From NCBI RefSeq assembly GCF_030252185.1, contig NZ_CP126970.1:310001-374000 (forward strand): a stretch of 64,000 bases of DNA, read 5' to 3'. Both the position numbers and the translations under genes were made by a program. The stretch comes from Corynebacterium suedekumii (lineage in GTDB: Bacteria > Actinomycetota > Actinomycetes > Mycobacteriales > Mycobacteriaceae). Of this stretch, positions 46,761-55,644 are shown piece after piece (within the stretch, counting starts at the first letter, position 1; the number at the start of each line of letters is the position of its first letter). The notes below the pieces were generated by a model, which ran no database searches, had not been told where the DNA came from, and saw only the letters and a list, made by a program, of their open reading frames with translations.

Positions 46761-47515
46761 TAGAAAACCTTGCCATCGAAGTCGCTAAACTTCGACGCTC
46801 TCACGTGGGGCTTTTTGGAATCGGGTTGACGGTGGGCATTGTGTTGTTCACCAGCATGGGGCTTTTTAAAACAGGGAAAATCGATTCTTTTTCCGTGAAC
46901 CCAGATGAACAATGGGCGACGTACTTGATCGGCTATTTGTTGGTGCTGTCGCTGCTTGCTCCTATTCAACTCGCGCTGCTTGCTAGCCGTTCTGTAGATC
47001 CCGAGCACTTGGCTGGCGGCTGGCGTCTCAATGCCGTTGCAGGTACCTGGCCCGGCATGTTGCTCCGTCGAAAGTTTGTGATCTTCTTGTTCATTTTGGT
47101 CTTACTGCGCGTCGTGGAATTGGGCGTGATTTTGGGTGCGCCATTCACATTGGGGGCTCCCGGGCCTTCAGCTGAAGTTTGGGGAGTTTGGGTAGGTACC
47201 GCGGCTGGTGCCTTGGGCACAAGTGCAGCGATGTTGGCAATTTTCATGTGGATTGCTGCCCGATTCGAATCTCAATTGGTAGTGCTTGGTGTGGGCGTTC
47301 TCGGTGGGCTGTTAGGTATCTGGGGAATGCTCTCGCCGAAGTGGTTAAGCATGATCAATCCGTTTGGCTATTTCGCAGTGATTACCCCGTACACCTTCAC
47401 GGACGCTGGTGTCATCCCAGTTCAACAAGCATGGGTTCCATGGGGTTTATTCGTGGTGATTGCTGCGGCCAGTTTTGTCTTTTTGACCCATCGACTTAAT
47501 TCAAGGGAGTACTAG
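46757..47515 (+). CDS. ABC-2 permease, first subunit
   Basis: A 252-residue permease with six hydrophobic helices and an N-terminal EVAKLRRSHVGLFGIG segment, the form of LanE/LanG or BcrB-like ABC-2 permeases. Coupled to the ATPase by ATGA; the second permease starts 3 bases after its stop. The second permease shares the KxRRSH motif near its own N-terminus, so the two probably arose by duplication and form a heterodimer. Confidence 0.8.
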   Translation: MIENLAIEVAKLRRSHVGLFGIGLTVGIVLFTSMGLFKTGKIDSFSVNPDEQWATYLIGYLLVLSLLAPIQLALLASRSVDPEHLAGGWRLNAVAGTWPGMLLRRKFVIFLFILVLLRVVELGVILGAPFTLGAPGPSAEVWGVWVGTAAGALGTSAAMLAIFMWIAARFESQLVVLGVGVLGGLLGIWGMLSPKWLSMINPFGYFAVITPYTFTDAGVIPVQQAWVPWGLFVVIAAASFVFLTHRLNSREY

Positions 47516-47517
47516 CA

Positions 47518-48264
47518 ATGCTGCTTCGAAATGAACTCCTTAAGTTCCGACGCTCCCACATTTGGACGGTGTTAGTACTCATCCCGTTAATTTCAGTCGG
47601 TTATGGAGCTGGAAACTACTCGGCAAATAAGGAAATGCTCACTGCGGGCTGGTCTAGCTATCTTTCTCAGGTCGTGCTGTTTTATGGATTGTTTTTCATG
47701 ACTATCGGTATCGCGATCCTTGGTTCTGCTGCGTGGCGTCTCGAACACCGCGGATTCAACTGGAATCAGTTGATGACAATGCCACGGGGAGTTGGGGGAA
47801 CAATCGCCGCAAAGATCGGCGCTTTGGTGGTGTTGGTTTCGCTCATGCAACTCATGCTCCTGCTATTTGGCATCATTGCCGGCATGGTACTTCGCGTACC
47901 TGGGCCTTTGCCATGGGTAAATATTGCGGGAATCGTATTGGCGATACTACCGGGAGCTGCAGTGGCATCCTGGCAATCTTTCTTCTCGATGATTATCCGC
48001 AATTTCGCGGCACCAGTTGCCATAGCACTAGGCGGCACAATCCTTACTTTTGGAGTGGTGAGCGCCGGTTTTGAAAAGCTTATGTGGGTTCTTCCGTCTG
48101 CACTCATAACCAATACGATTTCCCTTGGTAGCACTGCAGTTTCTACGGCGGGAGATCTAAACCTTTCTACTTTGACTGCACTCGTGGTCTCGTCAGTGGC
48201 TTTTACTGTCTTGGGCTGGGGACTGTCGGTGATGTGGTTGCAGAGGGTTGATATTCGGTCGTAG
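47518..48264 (+). CDS. ABC-2 permease, second subunit
   Basis: A 248-residue permease with six helices (for example VVLFYGLFFMTIGIAIL and LALVVLVSLMQLMLLL-like segments) and the N-terminal NELLKFRRSHIW motif shared with the first subunit. Last complete gene of the kinase-regulator-ABC operon. Function as resistance or export pump is inferred from the set of genes. Confidence 0.8.
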   Translation: MLLRNELLKFRRSHIWTVLVLIPLISVGYGAGNYSANKEMLTAGWSSYLSQVVLFYGLFFMTIGIAILGSAAWRLEHRGFNWNQLMTMPRGVGGTIAAKIGALVVLVSLMQLMLLLFGIIAGMVLRVPGPLPWVNIAGIVLAILPGAAVASWQSFFSMIIRNFAAPVAIALGGTILTFGVVSAGFEKLMWVLPSALITNTISLGSTAVSTAGDLNLSTLTALVVSSVAFTVLGWGLSVMWLQRVDIRS

Positions 48265-48297
48265 TTATTCAACACCGGAACATCTACCCTGGAGTCC

Positions 48298-48444
48298 ATG
48301 TCTAAGATTTGGTCTCCGACCGAGAAGTGGCGACACCGCCACAAGCAAAATCGCCTCTACCGTGAGCGGCTCATGAACCGCAAGGACCGGAGATCACAAA
48401 CTCGAAAGAGGATGAAGACTGGGTCGTCACGGCTCTCCGCCTGA
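48298..48444 (+). pseudogene. Short basic reading frame cut by an IS1628-like end
   Basis: ATG 48298 opens MSKIWSPTEKWRHRHKQN, an Arg/Lys-rich sequence of about 37 residues. It then reads into the IS1628-like right end and stops. The native C-terminus is lost. I do not recognise it. Confidence 0.3.
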
Positions 48445-48460
48445 AGTTTGCAACAGCACC
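48407..48460 (+). repeat. Solo right end of an IS1628-like element
   Basis: These 54 bases, ending TTTGCAACAGCACC, are the same as the right end of the full copies. Nothing else of the element is present. A deletion starting inside the element is the simplest explanation. Confidence 0.85.
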
Positions 48461-48647
48461 GGTGTGGGCCTCCTTTACCGCTGGGGAACACTGAGCAAGG
48501 CTTCGCGAAGCGGAGTCGCGGTAGCCCCTCACTACAGCCCGACCGCTCAGGTTGCCAGACCTGCGGTACGTTGCAATGAGGTACACCCTTTTGGAGCTTT
48601 ATGTGGCGCATGTTTCGGTTGTTTCGTTTATTCGGTAATGTGGGGGC

Positions 48648-49097
48648 ATGTCACACCTACAGGACAATGAGCTCGCTAGCACGGCGGCCACAGCCCGCGA
48701 GGCTTTGCAGAAAATCAACCGCGTCCTAAGCGATACATCTACCAACAAAGACGTGAAGGTCGTGGTGGAGAACTCTGATGACGTTATTCTTCTACCCAGA
48801 GAAGTCGCCACCGTCCTCCGGGAGATCTTGGTTAATTCAGCAGCCGGCAGATCAGTAGGCGTAATCCCTATGCGGGCCGAGCTGACCACCCAGCAAGCAG
48901 CTAACCTGCTTAATGTCTCTCGTCCGCATGTCATTAAATTGATGGATGACGGTATCTTGCCAGGACATAAGGTTGGTACGCATCGACGCATCTATGCGGC
49001 CGACGTGCAGGCCTACAAACACCAACGAGATATCGATACCCGCACAGCTGCAGATGATCTCACTGCCCTGACCGAGGAGATGGGGCTCTACGAGTGA
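48648..49097 (+). CDS. Antitoxin with excisionase-type helix-turn-helix
   Basis: A 149-residue protein. The N-terminal half has predicted helices and the C-terminal half a MerR/excisionase-like DNA-binding domain (ELTTQQAANLLNVSRPHVIK, VGTHRRIYAADVQAYK). It is followed by a PIN-domain gene with GTGA overlap, the layout of a toxin-antitoxin pair. It should neutralise the PIN protein and repress the pair's own promoter. Confidence 0.8.
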   Translation: MSHLQDNELASTAATAREALQKINRVLSDTSTNKDVKVVVENSDDVILLPREVATVLREILVNSAAGRSVGVIPMRAELTTQQAANLLNVSRPHVIKLMDDGILPGHKVGTHRRIYAADVQAYKHQRDIDTRTAADDLTALTEEMGLYE

Positions 49098-49546
49098 GTG
49101 GTTTCACCGTTATCTACGACGCCAACGTCCTATACCCCACTATGTTGCGCGACATCCTGATCCGACTGGCAGGCACGGGCATTTACCAAGCCCGGTGGAC
49201 CGAAGACATCTTGGATGAGGTCTTTCGCAACCTCCAGGCCAACCGGTCAGATCTTGACCCCAGTAAACTACGCCGAACCAGAGAGCTGATGTGTCGGGCT
49301 GTGGATGACTGCCTGGTGACTGGGTATGAAGATTTAATTGAGTCATTGTCTCTACCGGATCCTGATGACCGTCATGTTCTTGCTGCTGCCATCAGATGTG
49401 GTGCCCAGGTGATCGTCACCGAAAACGCGCGGGATTTTCCTCAAGACGTGATGGATAGATACGGCATCGAGATCCAGGGTGCTGATGAGTTTTTATGCGA
49501 TCAGATTGATCTGTTTGGCACTCGTGTCCACCAGGCTGTTACCTAC
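49094..49546 (+). pseudogene. PIN-domain toxin, C-terminus removed by IS21 copy 1
   Basis: The PIN nuclease signature is complete: IYDANVLYP (first Asp), DILDEVFRNL (Glu), DPDDRHVLAAAIR and VTENARDFP (later acidic residues). It starts GTG, overlapping the antitoxin stop. The IS21 element inserted after Tyr 151 (CCTAC target), and TGA at its border ends the protein. Without the element the frame would run on at 52132 for 33 more residues. The nuclease core is present, so partial activity is possible. Confidence 0.8.
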
Positions 49547-49707
49547 TGAATATTCGCTTCACTGGGGTCCACCGGTCGCGTGTCCGGGGGCCGGCAGGCT
49601 GAGGACGGGTTCGTAGGCCTCGGGGCCACTCGTGGTGCGCTCGGGGGCCACCACGCTTACGCTCCTCCCGCCGTGTGTATAGGGCACACGGCGGAAGGAG
49701 CAAGCCA

Positions 49708-51270
49708 ATGGTACGAAAGATCAGAGCGAAGCTGATACTCCAGCTACGCTCCGAGGGCCTGTCAGGACGCACGATCGCCGCGTCACAGGGTATGTCCCGA
49801 AAAAGCATCACCGCTGTGCTGGAAGCAGCCGACACCGCGGGTGTGAGCTGGGATGATGTCGCCGAGCGTCCCGAGGACGAAGTCTATGACCTGCTGTTCC
49901 CGGGCCGGGGACAGCACCACAGCATCTTCGCCCAGCCGGACTGGGAGAACGTCCACCGGGAACTCGCCCGGGTCGGCGTGACCCTGAAGCTGCTGCACGG
50001 CGAGTACACCGACAGGTGTGCGGCCACCGGTGCCCCGGCGATGGGTTACGACCGGTTCTGTCGGACCTACCAGCGCCACGTCCTGGTCACCGGGGCGGCA
50101 TCGAGGGTCGGACACAAGGCCGCCCAGAGCGTCGAAGTCGACTGGTCCGGACCGACGATGACACTGTTTGACCCGGTCAACGCCACCCCGAGGCCGGTGT
50201 ACCTGTTCGTCGGGTGCCTGCCCTTCAGCCGCTACTCGTTCGTCTACCCCAGCCTGGACATGACGCAGGAGTCCTGGCTGCGGGCCCATGTCGCAATGTT
50301 CACCGCCTTCGGCGGATCGGTACCGCGGATCGTGCCCGACAACCTCAAAACCGGAGTGATCACACATCCCCGCGACGGTGAGATCGTCCTCAACGACGCC
50401 TACCGTGAGATGGCCGCACACTACTCGGCCGCCGTACTACCGGGCAGGGTGCGCAAAGCGAAGGACAAACCGAGCGTGGAAAATACTGTCTGGCATGTCG
50501 CGATGCGGGTCATCGCGCAGCTACGTGACCAGCAGTTCACGTCGCTTCCGGAGCTGACGGCCGCGGTCACCGACCAGGTCGCGGCCTACAACGCCGAGCC
50601 TTTCCAGAAGCGGGACGGCTCCCGGGCCAGTGTCTTCACCACCGAGGAACACCCCCTGCTGACCGGGCTTCCGCAGGTCGCCTATGAGATCAGCCGGTGG
50701 GTCTACGGCCGGAGGGTCGGGCGCAACGGGCACGTGGTGTGGGAGAAGAATTTCTACTCGGTGCCAGTCACCCATATCGGTACGGGTGTGGATCTGCGGA
50801 TCACCGACCGGGTGCTGCAGGTCTACTCCGGCCAGCAAAGGGTGAGCAGCCATGTGCTGCTTCCCGAGGGATCAGCCAATCAGTACCGCACCAACGACGC
50901 TGATCTACCCGCCGGGGAGCGCTACCAGCCGTGGGACGCCCCGCGCGTGCGGGAGTGGGCAGGCCGGGTGGGTCCGTCCGCGACGGTGGTGGTCAACCGG
51001 ATCTTCGAATCGGTGGCCGTCGACGAGCAGGGCCTGAATGCCGCCCTGGCGGTGTTGCGGTTGACGCGGCGGTATTCCGCCGAGCGGGTCGAGGACGCCT
51101 GCAGGCTGGCGCTGGCCGGGCATGTCCGGTCCCCGCGGTACGTGCACCTGCACCCGATCCTGGCCACCGGACAGGATCAGGCCGCCCGGCAGCGTCCACC
51201 CCGGGAGGAACCGGTGGAGGAAGGCGGATTTGTCCGCGGCACCGACTACTACGCAGGAGACGTGAAATGA
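49708..51270 (+). CDS. IS21 transposase IstA (copy 1)
   Basis: A 520-residue transposase: N-terminal helix-turn-helix (LSGRTIAASQGMSRKSITAV), DDE core with SVEVDWSGPTMTLF, RIVPDNLKTGV and DKPSVENTVWHVAMR, and a C-terminal region. ATG 49708 has GGAAGGAG upstream. Its stop overlaps the istB ATG (ATGA). Complete. Confidence 0.9.
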   Translation: MVRKIRAKLILQLRSEGLSGRTIAASQGMSRKSITAVLEAADTAGVSWDDVAERPEDEVYDLLFPGRGQHHSIFAQPDWENVHRELARVGVTLKLLHGEYTDRCAATGAPAMGYDRFCRTYQRHVLVTGAASRVGHKAAQSVEVDWSGPTMTLFDPVNATPRPVYLFVGCLPFSRYSFVYPSLDMTQESWLRAHVAMFTAFGGSVPRIVPDNLKTGVITHPRDGEIVLNDAYREMAAHYSAAVLPGRVRKAKDKPSVENTVWHVAMRVIAQLRDQQFTSLPELTAAVTDQVAAYNAEPFQKRDGSRASVFTTEEHPLLTGLPQVAYEISRWVYGRRVGRNGHVVWEKNFYSVPVTHIGTGVDLRITDRVLQVYSGQQRVSSHVLLPEGSANQYRTNDADLPAGERYQPWDAPRVREWAGRVGPSATVVVNRIFESVAVDEQGLNAALAVLRLTRRYSAERVEDACRLALAGHVRSPRYVHLHPILATGQDQAARQRPPREEPVEEGGFVRGTDYYAGDVK

Positions 51271-52013
51271 GCGGCATCGACATGGAAACCAAACGCAAAC
51301 TCCGCGACATGGGCGCGACCGCCCTGCTGGAGGCCATCGACGCCGAAGACGAGAACCTCGTCCTGGGGATGGGATTCGAGGAGCGGCTGCGACTGATCGT
51401 CGATGAGGCGTATGCCACCTTCACCCACGGCAAGGTCGACGGGCTGATCCGCCGGGCCGGCCTGCGCTATCCGGCTGCTGATCTGCGTCGGATCGACCTG
51501 GTCGAGCAACGAGGACTGAATCGCAACCTGCTGGCTACCTTGGCGACCTGCGGGTTCATCGAACGCCACCAGAATGTCGTGTTCCAGGGCTTCACCGGGT
51601 CGGGGAAGTCCTACCTGGGGTGCGCGCTGGCGAAGCAGGCCTGCCAGCACCGGTATCGGGCGCACTACATCCGGATGCCGGATCTGGAGGAAGCCTGGGC
51701 CACCGCACGCGACAAACCCCAGGGAGCGACGAAGTTCCTCAAGAAGTACGCCGCGTTCACTGTCCTCGTGATCGACGAGTGGCTGCTGGATCATCCGGAT
51801 GAGGCCATACGCAGCATGCTGCTGGAACTGCTCGAGCGTCGCTACGACTCCGCATCGACGGTGTTCTGCACCCAATACGCCAAGAAGGACTGGCATCAAA
51901 GGCTCGGATCCGGGGTGCACGCCGATGCGATCATGGACCGGATCGTGCACAACACCATCTGGGTCGACACCGGCACCCACAACATGCGGGAGCACGTCAC
52001 GATGAACCAGTAG
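51267..52013 (+). CDS. IS21 helper ATPase IstB (copy 1)
   Basis: A 248-residue AAA+ protein with Walker A GFTGSGKSYLGCALA and Walker B FTVLVIDEWLLD. IstB assists IstA in target capture. Starts at ATG overlapping the istA stop. Confidence 0.9.
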   Translation: MSGIDMETKRKLRDMGATALLEAIDAEDENLVLGMGFEERLRLIVDEAYATFTHGKVDGLIRRAGLRYPAADLRRIDLVEQRGLNRNLLATLATCGFIERHQNVVFQGFTGSGKSYLGCALAKQACQHRYRAHYIRMPDLEEAWATARDKPQGATKFLKKYAAFTVLVIDEWLLDHPDEAIRSMLLELLERRYDSASTVFCTQYAKKDWHQRLGSGVHADAIMDRIVHNTIWVDTGTHNMREHVTMNQ

Positions 52014-52131
52014 GAAACACCCAGCGTCGGCCGGTGGCCCCCATCCCTACGGTCACCGGCCCCCGCAGGCAATACCGCTGGCCCCCAACCGCATGATCGG
52101 GTGGCCTTCACAACTGCGAATACTCACCTAC

Positions 52132-52233
52132 GCTGCGGCGGCGTTTAAGAATCCTCCTAGGACCATTGATGATGTGCTTGATGCGCTGGCCACAGCGGGA
52201 GCCCCGTCTGCTGCGGACCTACTCCGACGATAG
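52132..52233 (+). pseudogene. Detached C-terminus of the PIN toxin
   Basis: Following the CCTAC repeat, the frame reads AAAAFKNPPRTIDDVLDALA and ends at TAG 52231-52233. It continues the PIN gene exactly if the IS21 copy and one CCTAC are removed. It cannot be translated on its own. Confidence 0.8.
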
Positions 52234-52365
52234 ATCACCCCACCCATGGATTCTCACCGGGTATGCCCTACGGGCGCACCCGACTGATGGTCGGGCTGAT
52301 TCTCTACCGGGTGGCGGTGGGGAATTTATAGGGCTCGGCGGCGCCCGCTGCGCTGAGCGGAAAGG

Positions 52366-52411
52366 GCCGTCGGCGCATCCCGGTGTGTCAACCGGGGTGC
52401 GCCGTCGGCAG
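52366..52411 (-). terminator. Stem-loop downstream of the DUF981 gene
   Basis: GCCGTCGGCGCATCCCGGT pairs with ACCGGGGTGCGCCGTCGGC around a 6-base loop, with two mismatches. It lies 8 bases past the stop of the minus-strand gene at 52419. No long T-run follows. Confidence 0.55.
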
Positions 52412-52418
52412 GTCGAGC

Positions 52419-53126
52419 CTAGAGCTCGGGGTGCATCACCTCAGGGTTGTTGAAGGGCCACGGGAAGAATCCGACGTGGCTGTAGAACAGGGTGAAGGCG
52501 AGGAAGATCCAGGCCATGCCGGCAATCCAGGCGAGGACGCCGAACACCTTGGCCACGGTCCTGTTCGTCAGCGCGAAGGGCGAGAGGATGGCCGCGACAC
52601 CGGTGATCACGTACATGGAGAACACCATGAGCGGTTCGATCATGTTCCCGGCCAGGAGGCGGGCGATCGGTTCGACGGTGGGCGGGCGCCACTGGCCGAA
52701 GTGCAGGCCGGCGATGCCGAAGAGCACGATGGCGAAACCGGCGACGGCGGCGATGTAGAGGATGGGCCGCAGGGTGGCGACCATGTCCAGCTCGCGGAGG
52801 CCGCGTTCCGCACGATCCTCCGCGCGCAGGATGGCGAAACCGGCGATCAGGGTGAGGAGGCCGTAGATGGCGGCGGGTTCACCGAAGGTGACGTTGTCCA
52901 CAGCACAGCAGAAGACGCCCTCGATCTGCTCCAGCGGCCAGGTCAGGGTCATGTGCATGCCGGTGAAAGCCAGGAAGCCGCCGGCGGCGATGAATCCCCA
53001 GCCGAAACCGCTCACGCTGCGTCCGGGGTTGACGTCGAGGGAGCGCATGAACAGCGGGACCATGAGGATGATGACGCCGACGACCAGGCCCATCATCGTG
53101 TTGTAGGTAATTCCTTGCATCAGCAT
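52419..53126 (-). CDS. DUF981-family membrane protein
   Basis: A 235-residue protein with about seven membrane helices. The pattern YNTMMGLVVGVIILMVPLFM, FIAAGGFLAFTGMHMTLTWPL and FYSHVGFFPWPF fits the DUF981 family, as far as I can recognise it. Function is unknown. The gene follows a small two-helix membrane protein by 7 bases and the two are surely co-transcribed. GC content is like that of the core genome. Confidence 0.65.
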   Translation of the reverse strand: MLMQGITYNTMMGLVVGVIILMVPLFMRSLDVNPGRSVSGFGWGFIAAGGFLAFTGMHMTLTWPLEQIEGVFCCAVDNVTFGEPAAIYGLLTLIAGFAILRAEDRAERGLRELDMVATLRPILYIAAVAGFAIVLFGIAGLHFGQWRPPTVEPIARLLAGNMIEPLMVFSMYVITGVAAILSPFALTNRTVAKVFGVLAWIAGMAWIFLAFTLFYSHVGFFPWPFNNPEVMHPEL

Positions 53127-53133
53127 GGTGGCG

Positions 53134-53382
53134 TCACTCCCGCTCTGCCAGCATGAGCTGACGGATGGACATCAGGGCGACGGCACCGGCGAAGGTGGCG
53201 ACCCAGATCAGCGCGCCGACGTCCTGGCCGGCGGTGGTCCCGACGGTCCAGAACACGATGGCGCCGAGGATGAGGCCGACGACGATGAGTGCCGCAGTGA
53301 TTTTGGGCAGCAGGGACGACCATCGGGCGGTCTCGCTGTCGATGCCCGCGCGCGTGGCGCCAGCATTTCCCTGAATACTCAT
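53134..53382 (-). CDS. Small membrane protein upstream of the DUF981 gene
   Basis: An 82-residue protein with two membrane helices (ITAALIVVGLILGAIVFWT and IWVATFAGAVALMSI). ATG 53382 is preceded by AGGAAAGAG. It is the first gene of the two-gene operon with the DUF981 protein and may be its partner. Confidence 0.6.
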   Translation of the reverse strand: MSIQGNAGATRAGIDSETARWSSLLPKITAALIVVGLILGAIVFWTVGTTAGQDVGALIWVATFAGAVALMSIRQLMLAERE

Positions 53383-53829
53383 ATAACTCTTTCCTATCGA
53401 GTTGCGAAGGGAGTGTTCACCTGACGTACAGGCAACTCCCAAATATGATGATCGGACTATTTTGGGGGTGAATCGGCCTGAATTTTTGAGAGTGGCGTGT
53501 TACGCGGCGTGAAGGCCTGCGTAGTTTTCTCGTTGGTAGTTGGTATGATGGGTGCTGTCGCCCGAACTTTGCAACAGCACCGTCTTCACCCTGAAGGTGA
53601 CCTTTCTGACTGGTGATTTGTAGCGTGGTAACTCCAAATTTTACCTGGTCAGGGGGTCACTTCTCTTCTTTGTGGGCCCGTGCCAGCTGATCACCGTAAA
53701 AAACCCGGGCTAGTGTCTCGTCAGCTGTGGGTCGGACTGCCCGTCGGCGTAACGTCGCGCACGAACAGGAAGAGCCGCACCCCCGTCGGAAGCGGGGCCC
53801 GCAGCTCAGCAGGTCAGGAACACCCGTCG
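53383..53829. other. Gene-free stretch with a solo IS1628-like end
   Basis: About 450 bases without a recognisable gene. It holds the promoter side of the DUF981 operon. At 53551-53581 lies a 31-base remnant: GGTGCTG, then the reversed left end TCGCCCGAACTTTGCAACAG and CACC. The rest shows nothing I can name. Confidence 0.55.
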
Positions 53830-54564
53830 TCAGACATCAACGAAAGCGTCCTTTTCCTGATCGAACCTGGTGACGTCGCCCTTGCCGATGTCATAGTGGT
53901 AGCTCTCGAGCACGAGCTCTCCGGCGTTGACCCGATCGGCGATGTAGCTGTGCGACATCAGGTTCTCGATCTGTGCCGCGGCGTTGGCCTGTTCGAGCCT
54001 GCGGGAGAAGTCCTCGGCGTCATGATCGCCGCCCATGCTCGCGAGCACGTCCTCGGATCTGATGAGCCAATCGTGGGTGGCCGGCAGCTCAGTCCTGTAA
54101 TCGCCGAGGTGCTGGAGTGCCGCCATCCCGCCACAGTTGGAGTGAGCGATCACTGCGATGGCGGACACCCCGAGGTGGACTACCGCGTACTCCACCGGGG
54201 CGAGCACGCCCGGGTCGGGATTGTCGGCGTGGGGGATGATGTTGGCGATGTTGCGTAGATGGAACAGATCGCCTGGTTGTGCGGAGAGCAGGGTCTCGGT
54301 GTCGATGCGGGAGTCCGAGCACGTTACAACGAGGGTGTGCGGCGACTGCGACTCGGCCAGGTTCTCGTAGAGGTCCCGGTCATCCGGGTAGGTAGCGTCC
54401 TCGAAGTTGTTGATTCCGTCAATGACCGCGTCACCGGTGCCGGCAGTCATTTTCGGGGATTCGGTGGAGCAGGCGCTGCTGACTACGGCGGTGGCGGTTG
54501 CTCCGGCCCCGAGGCCGAGCACCTGCAGGAGCTGACGACGGTTGTAGCGACTCGATCCAAGCAT
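53830..54564 (-). CDS. Exported beta-carbonic anhydrase
   Basis: A 244-residue beta-class carbonic anhydrase, interconverting CO2 and bicarbonate. The zinc ligands are in VTCSDSRID (Cys, Asp, Arg dyad) and HSNCGG (His, Cys). The N-terminus YNRRQLLQVLGLG is a twin-arginine signal, followed by a lipobox-like VSSAC, so the enzyme is likely exported folded and perhaps lipid-anchored. ATG 54564 has a GGAG site; ATG 54585 does not. The upstream region is interrupted by a mini-IS at 54655. Confidence 0.88.
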   Translation of the reverse strand: MLGSSRYNRRQLLQVLGLGAGATATAVVSSACSTESPKMTAGTGDAVIDGINNFEDATYPDDRDLYENLAESQSPHTLVVTCSDSRIDTETLLSAQPGDLFHLRNIANIIPHADNPDPGVLAPVEYAVVHLGVSAIAVIAHSNCGGMAALQHLGDYRTELPATHDWLIRSEDVLASMGGDHDAEDFSRRLEQANAAAQIENLMSHSYIADRVNAGELVLESYHYDIGKGDVTRFDQEKDAFVDV

Positions 54565-54654
54565 GGCGAAACTCCGTTTTCTCATCGCGGTTCATCAACT
54601 CCGGGTCCGGGAGTTACCTTTATTATAGTGTAAGAGCCAAACAATTCGTTCGAA

Positions 54655-54760
54655 GGTGCTGTTGCAAAGTTGGGTGCTGTTGGTGTGCCTTCTCGAGGTC
54701 TCGCCCGAGAGACTTGGCTTCACGCAGGTCTTCCTGTCGCCCGAACTTTGCAACAGCACC
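54655..54760. mobile_element. 106-bp mini-element with IS1628-like ends
   Basis: It begins GGTGCTGTTGCAAAGTTGGG and ends with 41 bases that are the reverse complement of the left end of full copies (tcacgcaggtcttcctgtcg, then cccgaactttgcaacagcacc). There is no coding region. It looks like an internally deleted or rearranged derivative that full-length transposase could still recognise. Confidence 0.7.
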
Positions 54761-54763
54761 CTC

Positions 54764-54801
54764 TCTGCTGACTGACTGAGGGCCGATGTCTGCCCTGGCC
54801 G
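54764..54801. repeat. 38-bp copy of the region upstream of the 97-residue gene
   Basis: Identical to 39045-39082 (tctgctgactgactgagggc...). It is trapped between the mini-element and IS1628-like copy G, so it is a remnant of a second copy of that locus. Confidence 0.85.
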
Positions 54802-55644
54802 GGTGCTGTTGCAAACTTCAGGCGGAGAGCCGTGACGACCCAGTCTTCATCCTCTGATGCTCGCTGCGGGTCGGCGTTCTCAGGCAGCCTCGAACACCCG
54901 GCTGACGATCACCGCATCCGGGTTCGGTTGCCCGTAGGCAAACATCGCGCCCTGGCCTTTCCGTAATGAGTGCATCGCTTCCATCCCTTTCAACGTCCGG
55001 TACGCCGAGGTCCGGTTTTTGAACGCCCCCTTCGGTCCGAGGATCCGTTTCAGCCGCCCATGATCTCCTTCAATGACGTTATTGAGGTATTTCACCTGCC
55101 GGTGTTCCACGGTCTGCGGGCAGATTCCCTCTGACTTCAACTCGGCGATTGCCCTGGCCAGGGAGGGTGCTTTATCGGTGTTGATCACCCGCGGGAACCC
55201 GGTTATCGTGTTCGACCTCAGGGTCTTGGCCAGGAAACGCTTCGCTGCGGCGACGTTACGCTTTGGGGACAGGTAAAAATCCAGGGTATGCCCGCCCGCG
55301 GTGATGGCCCGATAGAGGTAGCACCACTTTCCCCCGACCCGGATATAGGTCTCGTCCACCCGCCAGGACCGGGCCTGCCAATCCGGGACTTGTCGGTACC
55401 ACCGGGTCTGCTTGTCCAGCTCAGGAGCATATTTCTGGACCCAGCGGTAGATGGTGCTGTGATCGACCGGTACGCCGCGTTCGGTCATCATTTCTTCCAG
55501 ATCGCGGTAGCTGAGCCCGTAGCGGCAGTACCACCGGACCGCCCACAGGATGATTTCACGGGGGAAATGACGACCGGAGAAGATGCCCATGGCTGTGATT
55601 ATTTCACGCAGGTCTTCCTGTCGCCCGAACTTTGCAACAGCACC
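54802..55644 (-). mobile_element. IS1628-like (IS6 family) element, full-length copy G
   Basis: An 843-bp copy with intact GGTGCTGTTGCAAA ends and an intact transposase gene. Flanks CCTGGCCG and AGCTGAAC do not match, so there is no target duplication. It cuts the 5' side of the recombinase gene. Confidence 0.9.
54880..55590 (-). CDS. IS6-family transposase (copy G)
   Basis: A 236-residue transposase, starting MGIFSGRHFPREIILWAVRW, with DDE residues in WRVDETYIRVGGKW, VINTDKAPSL and VIEGDHGRLKRI. It resembles the IS1628 transposase known from corynebacterial resistance plasmids. Intact; it could mobilise the fragments around it. Confidence 0.9.
   Translation of the reverse strand: MGIFSGRHFPREIILWAVRWYCRYGLSYRDLEEMMTERGVPVDHSTIYRWVQKYAPELDKQTRWYRQVPDWQARSWRVDETYIRVGGKWCYLYRAITAGGHTLDFYLSPKRNVAAAKRFLAKTLRSNTITGFPRVINTDKAPSLARAIAELKSEGICPQTVEHRQVKYLNNVIEGDHGRLKRILGPKGAFKNRTSAYRTLKGMEAMHSLRKGQGAMFAYGQPNPDAVIVSRVFEAA

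Larger units (their letters stand above)
49547..52126 (+). mobile_element. IS21-family element, copy 1 (2580 bp)
   Basis: The ends are TGAATATTCGC at the left and, on the opposite strand, TGAGTATTCGC at the right. The target duplication is CCTAC (49542-49546 and 52127-52131). It carries istA and istB in the usual overlap. A near-identical copy of the same length lies at 58243-60822. Confidence 0.93.
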
